From assembly GCF_025264665.1 (NCBI RefSeq), contig NZ_CP073697.1, positions 744,001 to 808,000 on the forward strand: a DNA stretch of 64,000 bases, written 5' to 3'. A model generated the notes under the pieces. It had not been told where the DNA came from, did not search any database, and was given only the letters and a program-made list of their open reading frames with translations. Positions 26,370-35,781 of the stretch are shown one piece after another. The translations under genes and the position numbers were made by a program. The number at the start of each line of letters is the position of its first letter. The stretch's first letter is position 1. The DNA is from Edaphobacter flagellatus. GTDB lineage: Bacteria; Acidobacteriota; Terriglobia; Terriglobales; Acidobacteriaceae.

Positions 26370-27658
26370 CGGTTTCTCCGGCGCATAGCGCGAACCAGCC
26401 GCTTTTGCTCGACTGCCAAGAAGAGTTCATCATCCTGGGTAATTAAGCGAGAGTGCATGGTATCGATGCGAATGGGATAGAGCCGTTGCAGGGACTCTCG
26501 TGCACTTTCCACGCGGTCGAAGTACCTCTCGAACAGCTTCCAATTGTCGCGTTTACAAATCACGCGCTCGTAGTCCGTGAAATCAGCATAGGCGATGAGT
26601 GGAAGATCGGCATCGGTGTGTCGCTGGGCTGATTGTTTTCGCTCGCGCCAAGCCGTTACGGTATCCGCAGGCACACGATGTTTCGGCCACTCCGGACCGA
26701 AGGCCTCCGTCATAACTTCATCGATGAATCCTCGTAGCTCCGTCTCCAACCGCTGCAGTCGGTCGTGCGCGGCGTTGGTCCTCCGGAAGCCCGATTCCTC
26801 GTCATCTGCGACCTGTTCGGGCTCTTCGGCTTCTACCTTTTCAATAGGTGGAGGCAAAGTGTCGATCAAGCCAGCCATCGTGAGACTCTCGCGAAAGGCA
26901 GGTGCTGGCATGACGGTCAGAGCGGAATTGACGCCAAGGCTAGCGTAGAAATCCGAGCGGGCTTGGAGGTCGGTATAGATAGAGTTGGGAAACTCTATGT
27001 GCTCGCGCCAGTCCCCGAGTTCGAGACGCAACGCAGCGGAGAGTTCGTGGTCAAAGGGCGGAATGATGCTGATCCCCCTACCCATCTCCTGAATTGCGGA
27101 AAACGCAGATGACGAGAGAAGCGGATTGGCAACGTCCAGCCAAGGGGAGCGCATGTTTTCCATGGCACGTTGAATGTCTGCAGAGCCGCTGAGAGATGCG
27201 AAGGCCTTGCCTGCGGCAGAGCTGTGGAAGTCTGCTGCTAGTCTCGCCGCTTCCTCGGCCCCCGGCAAGCGAAACCCCGCCTCGAAGTTCTGCAGAATAT
27301 TTCGGTTGATGCCGATACTTTCAAGCACAGCCTCCTGCGCGCGAAATAGGCCCCTCTCCTTGAGATCAGCGAGTGGCCCAATAGCCAATCGAGGAATGAT
27401 TTCGTGGGCGCGCAAGGTTTCGAACAGAGAAGAGACTGATGCGGAAGCCGACGTGGCAAAGCCCAACTGTTTGAAATACTTTTCATGTTCAGCAATCGCT
27501 GAGAAAAGCGACCGATGCTGCTCCATGTCCCTGAACACACGGGAATGCTCGGCCATCGCAGAGGTTATGGCATTATGCAAGCGCAAGTCCTCAGTTAGAC
27601 CGAGTTTGTCTTTCCAAGTGAGACTTCGATTTCGAAAAAAATCATCTGCACCGCTCAT
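26366..27658 (-). CDS. Swt1-like HEPN-domain protein
   Basis: 430 aa. The N-terminal 270 residues are helical and unrecognised. The C-terminal 130 residues match the Swt1-like HEPN domain: LRGFIDEVMTEAFGPEWPKHRVP, PLIAYADFTDYERVI, NWKLFERYF, then RxxxxH as RIDTMH at about residues 395-400, the motif used by HEPN RNases. Start at 27658 is chosen because AGG lies 9 bp upstream; the frame to 27883 has an implausible basic extension. It overlaps the protease gene by 4 bp. An abortive-infection-type RNase gated by the protease is a reasonable hypothesis. Confidence 0.8.
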   Translation of the reverse strand: MSGADDFFRNRSLTWKDKLGLTEDLRLHNAITSAMAEHSRVFRDMEQHRSLFSAIAEHEKYFKQLGFATSASASVSSLFETLRAHEIIPRLAIGPLADLKERGLFRAQEAVLESIGINRNILQNFEAGFRLPGAEEAARLAADFHSSAAGKAFASLSGSADIQRAMENMRSPWLDVANPLLSSSAFSAIQEMGRGISIIPPFDHELSAALRLELGDWREHIEFPNSIYTDLQARSDFYASLGVNSALTVMPAPAFRESLTMAGLIDTLPPPIEKVEAEEPEQVADDEESGFRRTNAAHDRLQRLETELRGFIDEVMTEAFGPEWPKHRVPADTVTAWRERKQSAQRHTDADLPLIAYADFTDYERVICKRDNWKLFERYFDRVESARESLQRLYPIRIDTMHSRLITQDDELFLAVEQKRLVRAMRRRNR

Positions 27659-27943
27659 GACCATTACCTGCCTTCTCAATTGTCCCAAAGCCCGGTACCC
27701 ACGTACATAGCCCCGCGAAATGATGCTGGCGAGCCAACAAGAAGAGCATGCAAACAGAATGCGAAGGGGGTGCCTCCTTGCGGCCCGATTTTGGCGCAAA
27801 GAGAGATGCGAGAACGACCGGCAGGGGTGGAAAGCGTAGAACGGAAAATGGCCGACACGGGGAGGAAGTGTCCTGCCGCTCAATCAAAAGACTGTCATTG
27901 GTAAAGTTATTGGGAAGAATTCACATCGATTGGAGTAGCTCGC

Positions 27944-29005
27944 ATGAAGAAAGGGCTTATCTGTCTGAGTTCCGGAACAACTCCTCAATACCGCCTCGAC
28001 ATTCTGCGTGTAATGGCCTTACCCGAGGGAGCGGAGATCCAGTTTCGCTATGACGGCGATCTGATCGATGCGGCCAGTCGACTACATTTTGGCCGCGACC
28101 AGAAGCACGATACTCCAGCGCTCCTGGCCCATCTCGATCTGACGGTACCGGTCACCACCGCAGGGCCACGCCCGATTCATCCCTGTCGACATGCAAAGCT
28201 GATTGCATCCGAAGAACTTGGCCAGTTTTATATTTTGAGGTTCCGGTTGGGAGCCTTTTGCCAGTGTTCTGACCTCGACGGATTTCGAAAGCACCTGGCC
28301 ACGAAAGGTCCTCAGGCAAAGGACGGGAAGCTCGAAGGACACTGGGTCTTCGAAGATGAGTTCACGAAGGCCTGTACGACTTCGAACGAGATGGGTGTCT
28401 GGCAGGCCTCGATGAAGGATCTGGGGAAGACAGCGGACTATGACAAGGAAAGCTTTTTCTTCAGGGTGATAGGACTCTACCGGCGCGGCAGCGATCATGC
28501 GGTCAAGCCTGCGGATGGTGAATATAAGCTGAAGTCCAACACCGAGTACGAGTGGCGCGTCTTTCATTTCCATCCGGAGTCGGACGCCCACCAGACCAGC
28601 AGTGTCTCGACGCTGATCCAGGTCAACTCCATGTCGGACGACATCGTCCCTGTGACCTCCCCTGAACTCGCAATCGATTCTTCCTACGATCTGAAGTCCT
28701 TCCACTTTCGAACGAAGGCAGTGACCGCCACAGACTATACGTCCTTCACGATCAAGTTTCAGGATGTTGTGCCAACAGGCAGTGTAGGGGCCGTCCATCC
28801 CGAGCTCTTCCTTCCGCTCAAGGTGGTTCCTTCATGGTGGCGAGCAATTCTGTCCGTGCTCGGGCTGACGGTACTGCTGTTTCTTCAGCAATATATCTCC
28901 GCGACCGCGAAGGGAGGCATCCCGCACCACACGAGCTACGCGTTGCTGGGATTGGCGTTCTTGACGGCCCTGGTCGCGGTGTACGCCCTCAAGAAGCCGC
29001 TTTAG
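27944..29005 (+). CDS. Hypothetical protein with two C-terminal transmembrane segments
   Basis: 353 aa, no family recognised. The first 295 residues look soluble and beta-rich. The last 60 contain two hydrophobic segments (WRAILSVLGLTVLLFLQQYI and YALLGLAFLTALVAVYAL), so it is a tail-anchored hairpin membrane protein with a cytosolic N-domain. It is divergent from the HEPN-protease operon across a 285-bp gap, and its stop overlaps the convergent YunG-like gene. A membrane effector tied to the neighbouring HEPN-protease unit is possible but unproven. Confidence 0.6.
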   Translation: MKKGLICLSSGTTPQYRLDILRVMALPEGAEIQFRYDGDLIDAASRLHFGRDQKHDTPALLAHLDLTVPVTTAGPRPIHPCRHAKLIASEELGQFYILRFRLGAFCQCSDLDGFRKHLATKGPQAKDGKLEGHWVFEDEFTKACTTSNEMGVWQASMKDLGKTADYDKESFFFRVIGLYRRGSDHAVKPADGEYKLKSNTEYEWRVFHFHPESDAHQTSSVSTLIQVNSMSDDIVPVTSPELAIDSSYDLKSFHFRTKAVTATDYTSFTIKFQDVVPTGSVGAVHPELFLPLKVVPSWWRAILSVLGLTVLLFLQQYISATAKGGIPHHTSYALLGLAFLTALVAVYALKKPL

Positions 29006-29431
29006 TGCTGCGGGTGCGGGGCGAGGTGGGAACTGACGCGCTGCTGCAACTCGTGATAACGCCGCATGGTGTCGGGAAAGGACAGGATGAAGTCACGACC
29101 GCAGGGTTTCGCCTTGGAGTGGTGCGCCGATTTTCCGAACTGCGTTAAGGTCAGGTCCCATTCGACACTGGAAGACAAGCGATTCCAGTAGTGCGGAATC
29201 CCATTTACTTCTCCGGATACGATGGCGCCGCCGCAATAATCCTGGATGACCAATGCGGTCACGGCACACTGTCCCCATGCAGGATTCTTCGCGGACCACT
29301 GGGCTGGATCGTAGGAGGTATCGCGTCCCCAAGCATGCCGAAGGGCGGCTGCCAAAAGTCTGGGTCGAGATGCACTGCGTGGTGCCGACTTTAGCTTTGG
29401 ATCTGCCATATCTCTGCCAAACTTAAGCATA
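29002..29431 (-). CDS. YunG-like protein
   Basis: About 142 aa. The pattern LLAAALRHAWGRDTSYDPAQW, NPAWGQCAVTALVIQDYCGGAI, GIPHYWNRL and EWDLTLTQFG fits the YunG-like family, small proteins with conserved Cys and His that resemble a papain-like arrangement. Start at 29431 has GAGGAG 7 bp upstream; the frame extends to 29766 but would run into the sigma-factor gene on the other strand. It converges with the two-TM gene with overlapping stops. Biochemical role unknown. Confidence 0.65.
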
Positions 29432-29677
29432 CGCCCACTCCTCGGCCCTATCACATTTTTTTCGCATTTTATTCGCCTCGCCCCAAGCTGGTTACCCGAC
29501 ACGGGCCATAGGAGCGCAGAAATCCTGGGGTCAGGACTTAATTCTGGGGGGATGGCGGCGTATATAGTTGTAGATGGATTGACGGGGGTTTGCACCCAAG
29601 TGGCTCCAATAGCGGGCCCGAGAAGCGTGTAGACCGGATGCGTAGCCTCCGTGATTTTGTACGACACGAGGTTAAGC

Positions 29678-30292
29678 ATGCGCGGTTCTACCGACGCCGT
29701 TTCAGACGGTGCGTCCTTTTCGCTATCCACCTGTGGTCCGCTTCTTTCGGAGACCTCCGTTCTCACGATTGATCGCCACCTGAAGTATCTCGCCTATCAC
29801 CTTGCCCCCACCGCTGACCGTCAGGACGACCTGATCCAGGTGGCGTTGCGTGCGATCCACTACGCGCACGTCATCTACGAGCCGGGGCGCGGTGCCTCTC
29901 TGGAGACGTATCTAGTAAAGTGCGGCCAGAACGCCATGCTGGACTTCCTGCGTGCGGAACGGCGTCAGACCGGTCGTTGGGATTCTGGCGATGCTCCACT
30001 CAGCGCCGACACCGACGAGACGTTGTTCGACACGTTCCCTGCTAAGGACGCCGAGTCCGACCCGGAGCGCATGTTCCTGCTGCAGCAGGTGAAGTACGCC
30101 GTTGAAGATCTGCCCGAGCGCCAGCGCGAGTGTATCCAGCAGCACTTTTACGAGGGCCGCGAGAACGCCGAGATCGCGGACAAGCTCGGGATCTCACGCC
30201 CGCGCGTAACGCAGCTGATCCAAGCGGGCCTCAACCAACTGCGCGCCCGCCTCACCTACCGCACCTTAACGCCGGCGACAGCCATTCACTAA
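29678..30292 (+). CDS. Sigma-70 family RNA polymerase sigma factor
   Basis: 204 aa. Region 2: LKYLAYHLAPTADRQDDLIQVALRAIHYAHVIYEPGRGASLETYLVKCGQNAMLDFLRAERR. Region 4: DLPERQRECIQQHFYEGRENAEIADKLGISRPRVTQLIQAGLNQLRARL. There is no region 1.1 or full region 3, so it is of the small alternative type. Start at 29678 follows GAGG. It ends 10 bp before the first GHKL ATPase gene, so it is the first gene of that operon and may direct its own transcription. A dedicated sigma factor heading a defence-like operon is unusual. Confidence 0.88.
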   Translation: MRGSTDAVSDGASFSLSTCGPLLSETSVLTIDRHLKYLAYHLAPTADRQDDLIQVALRAIHYAHVIYEPGRGASLETYLVKCGQNAMLDFLRAERRQTGRWDSGDAPLSADTDETLFDTFPAKDAESDPERMFLLQQVKYAVEDLPERQRECIQQHFYEGRENAEIADKLGISRPRVTQLIQAGLNQLRARLTYRTLTPATAIH

Positions 30293-30302
30293 GGAGACCG
30301 CG

Positions 30303-32144
30303 ATGGCAAAAGGACCAAAGAAGATGAAGGGGCAAGCGGCGGAAGCCGCTGCACCGGTTCCCGAGCAGATGCTGCTCACCGATTTGGAAACACAGCATGT
30401 CTACGTTGAAAACCTCAAAGCTCAGGGAGACCGTGGCTTTGCACTCATCGCTGCCGCTGCCTTCGTCAAGGGAATGCGAGACAGCGGCTATCGTTCCACC
30501 GCGACTGCGATTGACGAACTTGTCGATAACTCTTACCAGAGCCAGGCCGACCGGGTGGATCTGCTGTGTGGCAACGACGGCGGCAAGGGAGTGGGAGACG
30601 TCTTCGTCATTGACAATGGCCACGGAATGGAACCGGAGATGATTCGCGCCGCTGTTCTATGGGGGGGAACGCACCGCTTCAATGACCGTTCGGGCCTCGG
30701 GCGATACGGCTTCGGATTGCCGAGCGCTGCGGTGAGCATGACCGAAAAGTATGCCGTCTATTCCAAGATTGCGGGCGGCGATTGGTATAAGGTCGAGATC
30801 GACCTAATGGATGTTGCCACGGGTAAGCTGACGAACGACGTTGGTTTGATCGTTGCACCCAATCCTCAGCGCGCCGAACTTCCTGCCTACGTGACGACCT
30901 ATCTCGGCGATCGCGTGTTGAATTCAGGTACGGTCGTGCATCTCATCAAACCGGATCGCCTTACGAGCGGTTTTAGGTTCATACAGAGCTTCGAGCAGAA
31001 GATGATGGAGCATCTGGGCGTTATCTATCGCGGCCTGCTTCGCACCTGCAGCATCTTCGTCAATAATCGAGCCGTGGAGGCAGTTGACCCGCTCTTCATC
31101 GATCCCAACGCGCGCTACTACGACATCGGCACAGGTGTTCGCGCTCAAGCATTGCCTGCAACGGAGATCACGCTTACTACGCAAAAGGGCGTAGAGGGTG
31201 TCATGCGCCTGCGTTTTTCATATATGCACCCCAACTTCCAGCGAGATGCCGAAGGCAGGATGCACAAGGGGCGATTTGGGGTCATAAAAGAAAACAACGG
31301 TTATCTCATCGTGACACGTGCAGGACGGCAGATTGATCTTGTTTCCCGACCGCAATACACCAAAGACGCGGACAACATCACAATTATCAACTTTGATCGC
31401 AACTGGGCCATCGAACTAGATTTCGACCCGGTGCTGGATGAAGAGTTCGGGATTACGGTCAATAAACAACAGGTGGCCCTCTCAGAATTGATTTGGCAGA
31501 AGCTTTCGGAGTACAAGGTCCCGAATGTCGTTGCGGAGATGAGAAAGAGGTTTAAGGACGACAAGCTTGCGATCAAGAACCCTAGTGGTGCTAGCACATC
31601 CCAAAAGCGAATTTCCGAACAGGTCATGCAAGAGGCAGGCAAATTTACCTCTAGATCGCAGCGGCCTGGCTCCGAAGAGCAGCAGCAGGAAGCTCGAGAA
31701 AAGGTACAAAAAGAGGCGGAAGAACGAGCACAGAAGTTCGATACCACTCCCGAAGAGGAGTTCACGAAGATTATCGCCGAGCAACGTGAGCACCCCTTCA
31801 TCGTTTGCTTTGAAGCGATGGAAGGGGCACCTTTCTACCGCACCGATCAGAACGGAGTTCAGGTGCGGATTTGGATCAATCGATCACATCGCTTTTATCA
31901 GGACTTCTACGCACAGCTCGGATCTGATCCTCGTAGCCAAGCCATTCTAGAGATTCTCTTGTTCGTTCTCGGTGATTGTGAGTTGGAGGCGCGTGGCGAC
32001 CGCAGCCTGTTCTATCGCGCGGAACGAGCAGAGTGGTCGAAGCGGCTGGATATCGCTCTGGCCTTGCTCGATCGAAATGACTCAGTGGAGGACATGGAAT
32101 CGGCATTGGCTGAAGAATCGGAGTCTGCCCATGAAGATGAATGA
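30303..32144 (+). CDS. MORC-like GHKL ATPase 1
   Basis: 613 aa. The Bergerat ATP site is complete: N box in IDELVDNSYQSQAD (about 62-75), G1 in VIDNGHGM, G2 in GLGRYGFGLPSA. An S5-like domain follows (to about residue 400), then a charged coiled-coil (EEQQQEAREKVQKEAEERAQKF) and a C-terminal block ending in an acidic tail. GGAG precedes the start. It is a full-length paralogue of the next gene, sharing the C-terminal N-x-HxFY...E-LL pattern. GHKL proteins of this kind occur in predicted R-M and defence loci (MORC-like) and work as ATP-gated dimer clamps on DNA. Confidence 0.85.
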   Translation: MAKGPKKMKGQAAEAAAPVPEQMLLTDLETQHVYVENLKAQGDRGFALIAAAAFVKGMRDSGYRSTATAIDELVDNSYQSQADRVDLLCGNDGGKGVGDVFVIDNGHGMEPEMIRAAVLWGGTHRFNDRSGLGRYGFGLPSAAVSMTEKYAVYSKIAGGDWYKVEIDLMDVATGKLTNDVGLIVAPNPQRAELPAYVTTYLGDRVLNSGTVVHLIKPDRLTSGFRFIQSFEQKMMEHLGVIYRGLLRTCSIFVNNRAVEAVDPLFIDPNARYYDIGTGVRAQALPATEITLTTQKGVEGVMRLRFSYMHPNFQRDAEGRMHKGRFGVIKENNGYLIVTRAGRQIDLVSRPQYTKDADNITIINFDRNWAIELDFDPVLDEEFGITVNKQQVALSELIWQKLSEYKVPNVVAEMRKRFKDDKLAIKNPSGASTSQKRISEQVMQEAGKFTSRSQRPGSEEQQQEAREKVQKEAEERAQKFDTTPEEEFTKIIAEQREHPFIVCFEAMEGAPFYRTDQNGVQVRIWINRSHRFYQDFYAQLGSDPRSQAILEILLFVLGDCELEARGDRSLFYRAERAEWSKRLDIALALLDRNDSVEDMESALAEESESAHEDE

Positions 32145-33702
32145 GACTTCGATGCCGATAGTAAACCAAGCCTCCATAGAGGCTACATCTCCAGGATTAC
32201 CCATCGTTTCAGTACGGGCTTTTATCGAAGCGACACGCGACTCTGGGTACAAGAGCACGTCGGCGGCCATCGCAGAGCTCGTAGATAATGCCATCGAAGC
32301 GAATGCAGAGCAAATCACAATCAGCATTGTCGAAACATTTATAGCGGGCAGCCGGACGATCTCCATTAGTGTGCTCGACAACGGCTCGGGTATGCCGAGG
32401 CAGGTCTTGGAATTGGCGCTTCAGTTTGGAGGGAGCACTCGGTTCGGATCACGAAAGGGCCTAGGACGATATGGAATGGGGCTGCCCAACGGTTCTCTAA
32501 GCCAGGCGCGCAGAGTGGAAGTCATCTCGTGGGAGAGACCGGACGAAGTCTGGATGTCTTACCTAGACGTGGATGAGATCGTAATTGGCAAGATTACGAG
32601 CATACCCGCACCGGTTAAGCTATCTCCAGAAGCGCTTGGCGTGGACGAGGCCAGCGGCACGTTGGTCACGCTCAGCCGGTGCGACCGGCTGGACTTCAAA
32701 CGGGCGAACAAGCTGGTGTCCAGGCTAAAGCTCGATCTTGGTCGGCTGTTCCGCTGTTATCTCGTTCAGGGCGGGCGGATTTCCATCAACGGGGAGCGTC
32801 TGGCTCCCGTTGATCCGACCTTTCTGATGCCACGCGGCGCCGAGCCACAGGCGAAGCCCTATGGTCCGCCCTCCGTGTATGGGGTCCGAGTTGTTGATCC
32901 AGTCACGGGCGAGGAGCGCACCGCAACAGTAAAGGTTATTTTTGCGGAGCTGCCGCTCGAAGCCTGGCATGGCCTATCCAACGAAGAAAAGAACCGACGT
33001 GGGATCGCTAAGGGCGCTGGAGTCGCAATATTGCGTGCTGGACGTGAGATCGATTACGGCTGGTACTTTATGGGCAGTAAGCGCCGTGAGAATTATGACG
33101 ATTGGTGGCGCTGCGAGATCAGCTTCCCTCCGGAATTGGACGAGCTGTTCGGCGTAACACACACCAAACAACGAATCCGTCCTGATGAACGCATCGTTGC
33201 ACTCTTATCCCCTGATATTGAGCGCACTGCGAGAGAACTAAGCAATCGGGTACGTAGGCTGTATGCCGCCATACGAGCTCAAGAGCCACGTGACCGGATG
33301 TTGGAAGGTTTCTCGCGGAAAGACTTCCTCTTAGAACCTCCCCCGGCGCGTTCGATGCGTCGAGCAAATGCAGCAGACGGTTCGCCTCATATGCCGAGGA
33401 CTATGCCGCCAGGAATGTCCTACAGGATCGAGGAAATTCCGATGGAAAGCCGCATGTTTTATGAGCCGATTCAGAAAGGGACAGGACTCACCCTCGCATT
33501 GAACGAGAACCATACGTTCTACAAAAAAATCATCAGCAGACTTGAACAGGAGCTACCAAACCATGATCTTCGACGCTGTATCGAGATGCTTCTTGTAGCA
33601 GCCGCACGGTCGGAGGTGATCCTCGGAGGGCAGCGGGAACGTGAGACAATGAAGAGATTCCGCCAGTCCTGGAGCGATTCACTTGTGGCCTTCTTGACTT
33701 GA
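32131..33702 (+). CDS. MORC-like GHKL ATPase 2
   Basis: 523 aa, starting 14 bp inside the previous gene, so translation is coupled; GGAG lies 7 bp before ATG 32131. N box IAELVDNAIEANAE, G1 VLDNGSGM, G2 GLGRYGMGLPNG are intact. The C-terminal part aligns with that of GHKL ATPase 1 (FYEPIQKGTGLTLALNENHTFYKK), but the coiled-coil is missing. The pair could form a heterodimeric clamp. It is followed after 7 bp by the DruA homologue. Confidence 0.85.
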   Translation: MKMNETSMPIVNQASIEATSPGLPIVSVRAFIEATRDSGYKSTSAAIAELVDNAIEANAEQITISIVETFIAGSRTISISVLDNGSGMPRQVLELALQFGGSTRFGSRKGLGRYGMGLPNGSLSQARRVEVISWERPDEVWMSYLDVDEIVIGKITSIPAPVKLSPEALGVDEASGTLVTLSRCDRLDFKRANKLVSRLKLDLGRLFRCYLVQGGRISINGERLAPVDPTFLMPRGAEPQAKPYGPPSVYGVRVVDPVTGEERTATVKVIFAELPLEAWHGLSNEEKNRRGIAKGAGVAILRAGREIDYGWYFMGSKRRENYDDWWRCEISFPPELDELFGVTHTKQRIRPDERIVALLSPDIERTARELSNRVRRLYAAIRAQEPRDRMLEGFSRKDFLLEPPPARSMRRANAADGSPHMPRTMPPGMSYRIEEIPMESRMFYEPIQKGTGLTLALNENHTFYKKIISRLEQELPNHDLRRCIEMLLVAAARSEVILGGQRERETMKRFRQSWSDSLVAFLT

Positions 33703-33709
33703 AGGACAA

Positions 33710-35746
33710 ATGACTTTGCTTGCAGTTAAATCAGACGTTTTGGAGTTTGATCGCGAATCCCTTCCCGCCGAGATTGACGAGTTCTTCGTACAGACGGCGG
33801 CTGCCCTGCGGCGTGCCGAAGACCCGGCGTCGCGCGCAGCGTCCATTTTCCGTCTCCGTACATCCATAAATGGGCATCATAAGCCTGCCTCCGTCAAGGC
33901 TCTTCGTTCGATCCTCTTTCGCCACGTTCTGCTGGATCTTCTGAACCAGGGTTGGTCGGTCGCGCTTTCCCGGAAACGGGTCTGCCTGAAACCGGGTGAC
34001 ACCTCGAATGAAGACCCTAAACAGGCCAAGGAGAGAATCCGCCAACAACATCTGCAGGAGCGGGATGCTCAGCTTCGGGAGCCGTCTGTCCGAGATTTTA
34101 TTAAGCAGATGGAACGGCGGAGGCTTACCTCCCAAGGCTGGCATTCGATCTTTTCGGTCATGCGAGATGGCGAAGAGCTTGCGCAAAAGCTGCAGGCGGC
34201 AACGAGCAAGACTGATCCAGCAGAACGCGAAGAAGCTTTAGCGAGTTGTGTCGATCCGTATCTGCAATATGTAGAACCAAAGGAAATCTGCACCGAAACC
34301 GGCCTTAGGCTTGGTGACATCTGGCGGTATTTCCGTCATACATGGACGAACTCGTACAGGAGTGTTCCTGGTCGAAGCATGGCGCTGCTGATTCGAGACC
34401 GGGCTGCCGCAAACCATCCAGTCATTGGCATTGCGGCCTTAGGAAGCTCAGTGGTACAGCAGTCTGTCCGCGATGCTTGGATCGGTTGGGACGCGGCTGG
34501 AATCGTCGAAACCTTTTGCTCTGCGCCAACCAAGGCTACGGTGCGATGGTTTTGCGAACGGGTAGATACACAGATTCAGGCTCTCTATAAGAAAGACCTG
34601 CTCCGTGACAAACTCATCACCAGCGCACAAGTTCGCAAGCCAACTGAGATCGATATAGAGCGGCTACTGCATGAATCAGATGCAGCAATCAAGCGGCATC
34701 GGCTTTATCCAGATAAGGAAACGCTCAAGCTGAGTGCAGAGAACGCTCCATGGAAGAAGGTCACAGCGACAGATTTGTATCGCAGCAAGCGCTGTAAGCA
34801 ATTGGCGATTCTGTTGTCGATCCGGAAGACAATTCTTGATGTCGGCTTAGAAGCGCTTCCGTTGAGAGAGCTGCGTTCTGTGATGCAGACAGCGAAGATG
34901 CGACGCGCTGTGACGCAGTTGTTCCGCCAGATCAAGGCAGAGCGGGTGGGCATCTGCATGATGGACATCACCGTCTGCGGAGCGATTGCGCCGTATAACG
35001 CAATCTTAGGTGGGAAACTGGTGTGCCTGATGCTATGCAGCCCAGAACTGGTGAGCATCTATCAAAAGCGTTATTCCAAACAGGTGAGCGTGATTGCGTC
35101 GGCCATGGCAGGCGCAAAAGTAGTGCGAAGCCCAAAGCTATCTTTGCTCTGCACCACGAGCTTGTATGGCGGAGGATCAAGCCAGTACAACCGCCTCAAG
35201 GTACCCGCCGGATCATTTGGCAATCTTCCGGCGCAGGACATTTCCTACATTGAACTTGGTATGAGCGAAGGATTCGGTTCCTACCACTTCAGCAAGGAGA
35301 CGATCCGTTCAGCAGACGCACTTCTCGGACGGCTCGAACATGGTAGGAAGGTGAATAGCATCTTTGGCGAGGGGGTCAATCCTCTGATGCGAAAGATGCG
35401 GGAGGCTCTAACGGAAGTCGGCCTTCCCAGTGAGATGTTATTGAAGCATGGGAATCGGCGCATTGTTTATGGCGTGCCCCTTGCCTCGAACTTCAGTGAC
35501 GTTCTCATGGGTCTATCAGATCGTCCCAAATATACTCTTCCGTTGAAAAACGCGACGCAGGAAACCGCGAACCTAGGTCAGTTCTGGCGGACTCGATGGC
35601 TATCAAATCGAATTATGCGTGAAGGTATCCTTGAAGAAGTTGCCCAGCATAAGCTTTCCTTCCCGGTGCACCATGGGGCGATGGTCCAGATACCGGATGA
35701 AGAGAGCCCAGAAGAGGGAGACTTTTCGCTTCGCCTCAATTCATAG
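33710..35746 (+). CDS. DruA (DUF4338) homologue
   Basis: 678 aa. The DUF4338 core is clear: NHPVIGIAALGSSVVQQSVRDAWIGWD at about 234-260, GGKLVCLMLCSPELVSIYQKRY at about 443-465, SLYGGGSSQYNRLKVP and GSYHFSKETI. This is the family of Druantia DruA. The N-terminal 230 residues are less typical, with a Ser/Arg-rich helical segment. Start ATG 33710 has AAGGA upstream and lies 7 bp after the GHKL ATPase 2 stop. No DruE-type helicase is nearby, so this is not canonical Druantia; the GHKL pair replaces it. DUF4338 biochemistry is unknown to me. Confidence 0.8.
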   Translation: MTLLAVKSDVLEFDRESLPAEIDEFFVQTAAALRRAEDPASRAASIFRLRTSINGHHKPASVKALRSILFRHVLLDLLNQGWSVALSRKRVCLKPGDTSNEDPKQAKERIRQQHLQERDAQLREPSVRDFIKQMERRRLTSQGWHSIFSVMRDGEELAQKLQAATSKTDPAEREEALASCVDPYLQYVEPKEICTETGLRLGDIWRYFRHTWTNSYRSVPGRSMALLIRDRAAANHPVIGIAALGSSVVQQSVRDAWIGWDAAGIVETFCSAPTKATVRWFCERVDTQIQALYKKDLLRDKLITSAQVRKPTEIDIERLLHESDAAIKRHRLYPDKETLKLSAENAPWKKVTATDLYRSKRCKQLAILLSIRKTILDVGLEALPLRELRSVMQTAKMRRAVTQLFRQIKAERVGICMMDITVCGAIAPYNAILGGKLVCLMLCSPELVSIYQKRYSKQVSVIASAMAGAKVVRSPKLSLLCTTSLYGGGSSQYNRLKVPAGSFGNLPAQDISYIELGMSEGFGSYHFSKETIRSADALLGRLEHGRKVNSIFGEGVNPLMRKMREALTEVGLPSEMLLKHGNRRIVYGVPLASNFSDVLMGLSDRPKYTLPLKNATQETANLGQFWRTRWLSNRIMREGILEEVAQHKLSFPVHHGAMVQIPDEESPEEGDFSLRLNS

Positions 35747-35766
35747 TTGCTTTTGAAAGGAGAGCG

Positions 35767-35781
35767 ATGTTTCGCTTATGA
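35767..35781 (+). promoter_or_regulatory. Mini-leader start site (MFRL stop) before the ATL gene
   Basis: AAGGAG is correctly spaced from ATG 35767, which opens a 4-codon frame MFRL ending in TGA. That TGA overlaps the ATG at 35778 (ATGA) of the next gene. Ribosomes would start on the mini-frame and re-initiate on the alkyltransferase-like gene. Confidence 0.4.

Noticed and set aside
30303..33702. Gyrase B, MutL or Hsp90
   Set aside because: Only the GHKL core is shared; the downstream domains and paired arrangement fit MORC-like proteins better.
33710..35746. Canonical Druantia system
   Set aside because: Only a DruA homologue is present; no DruE-type helicase or DruBCD genes nearby.
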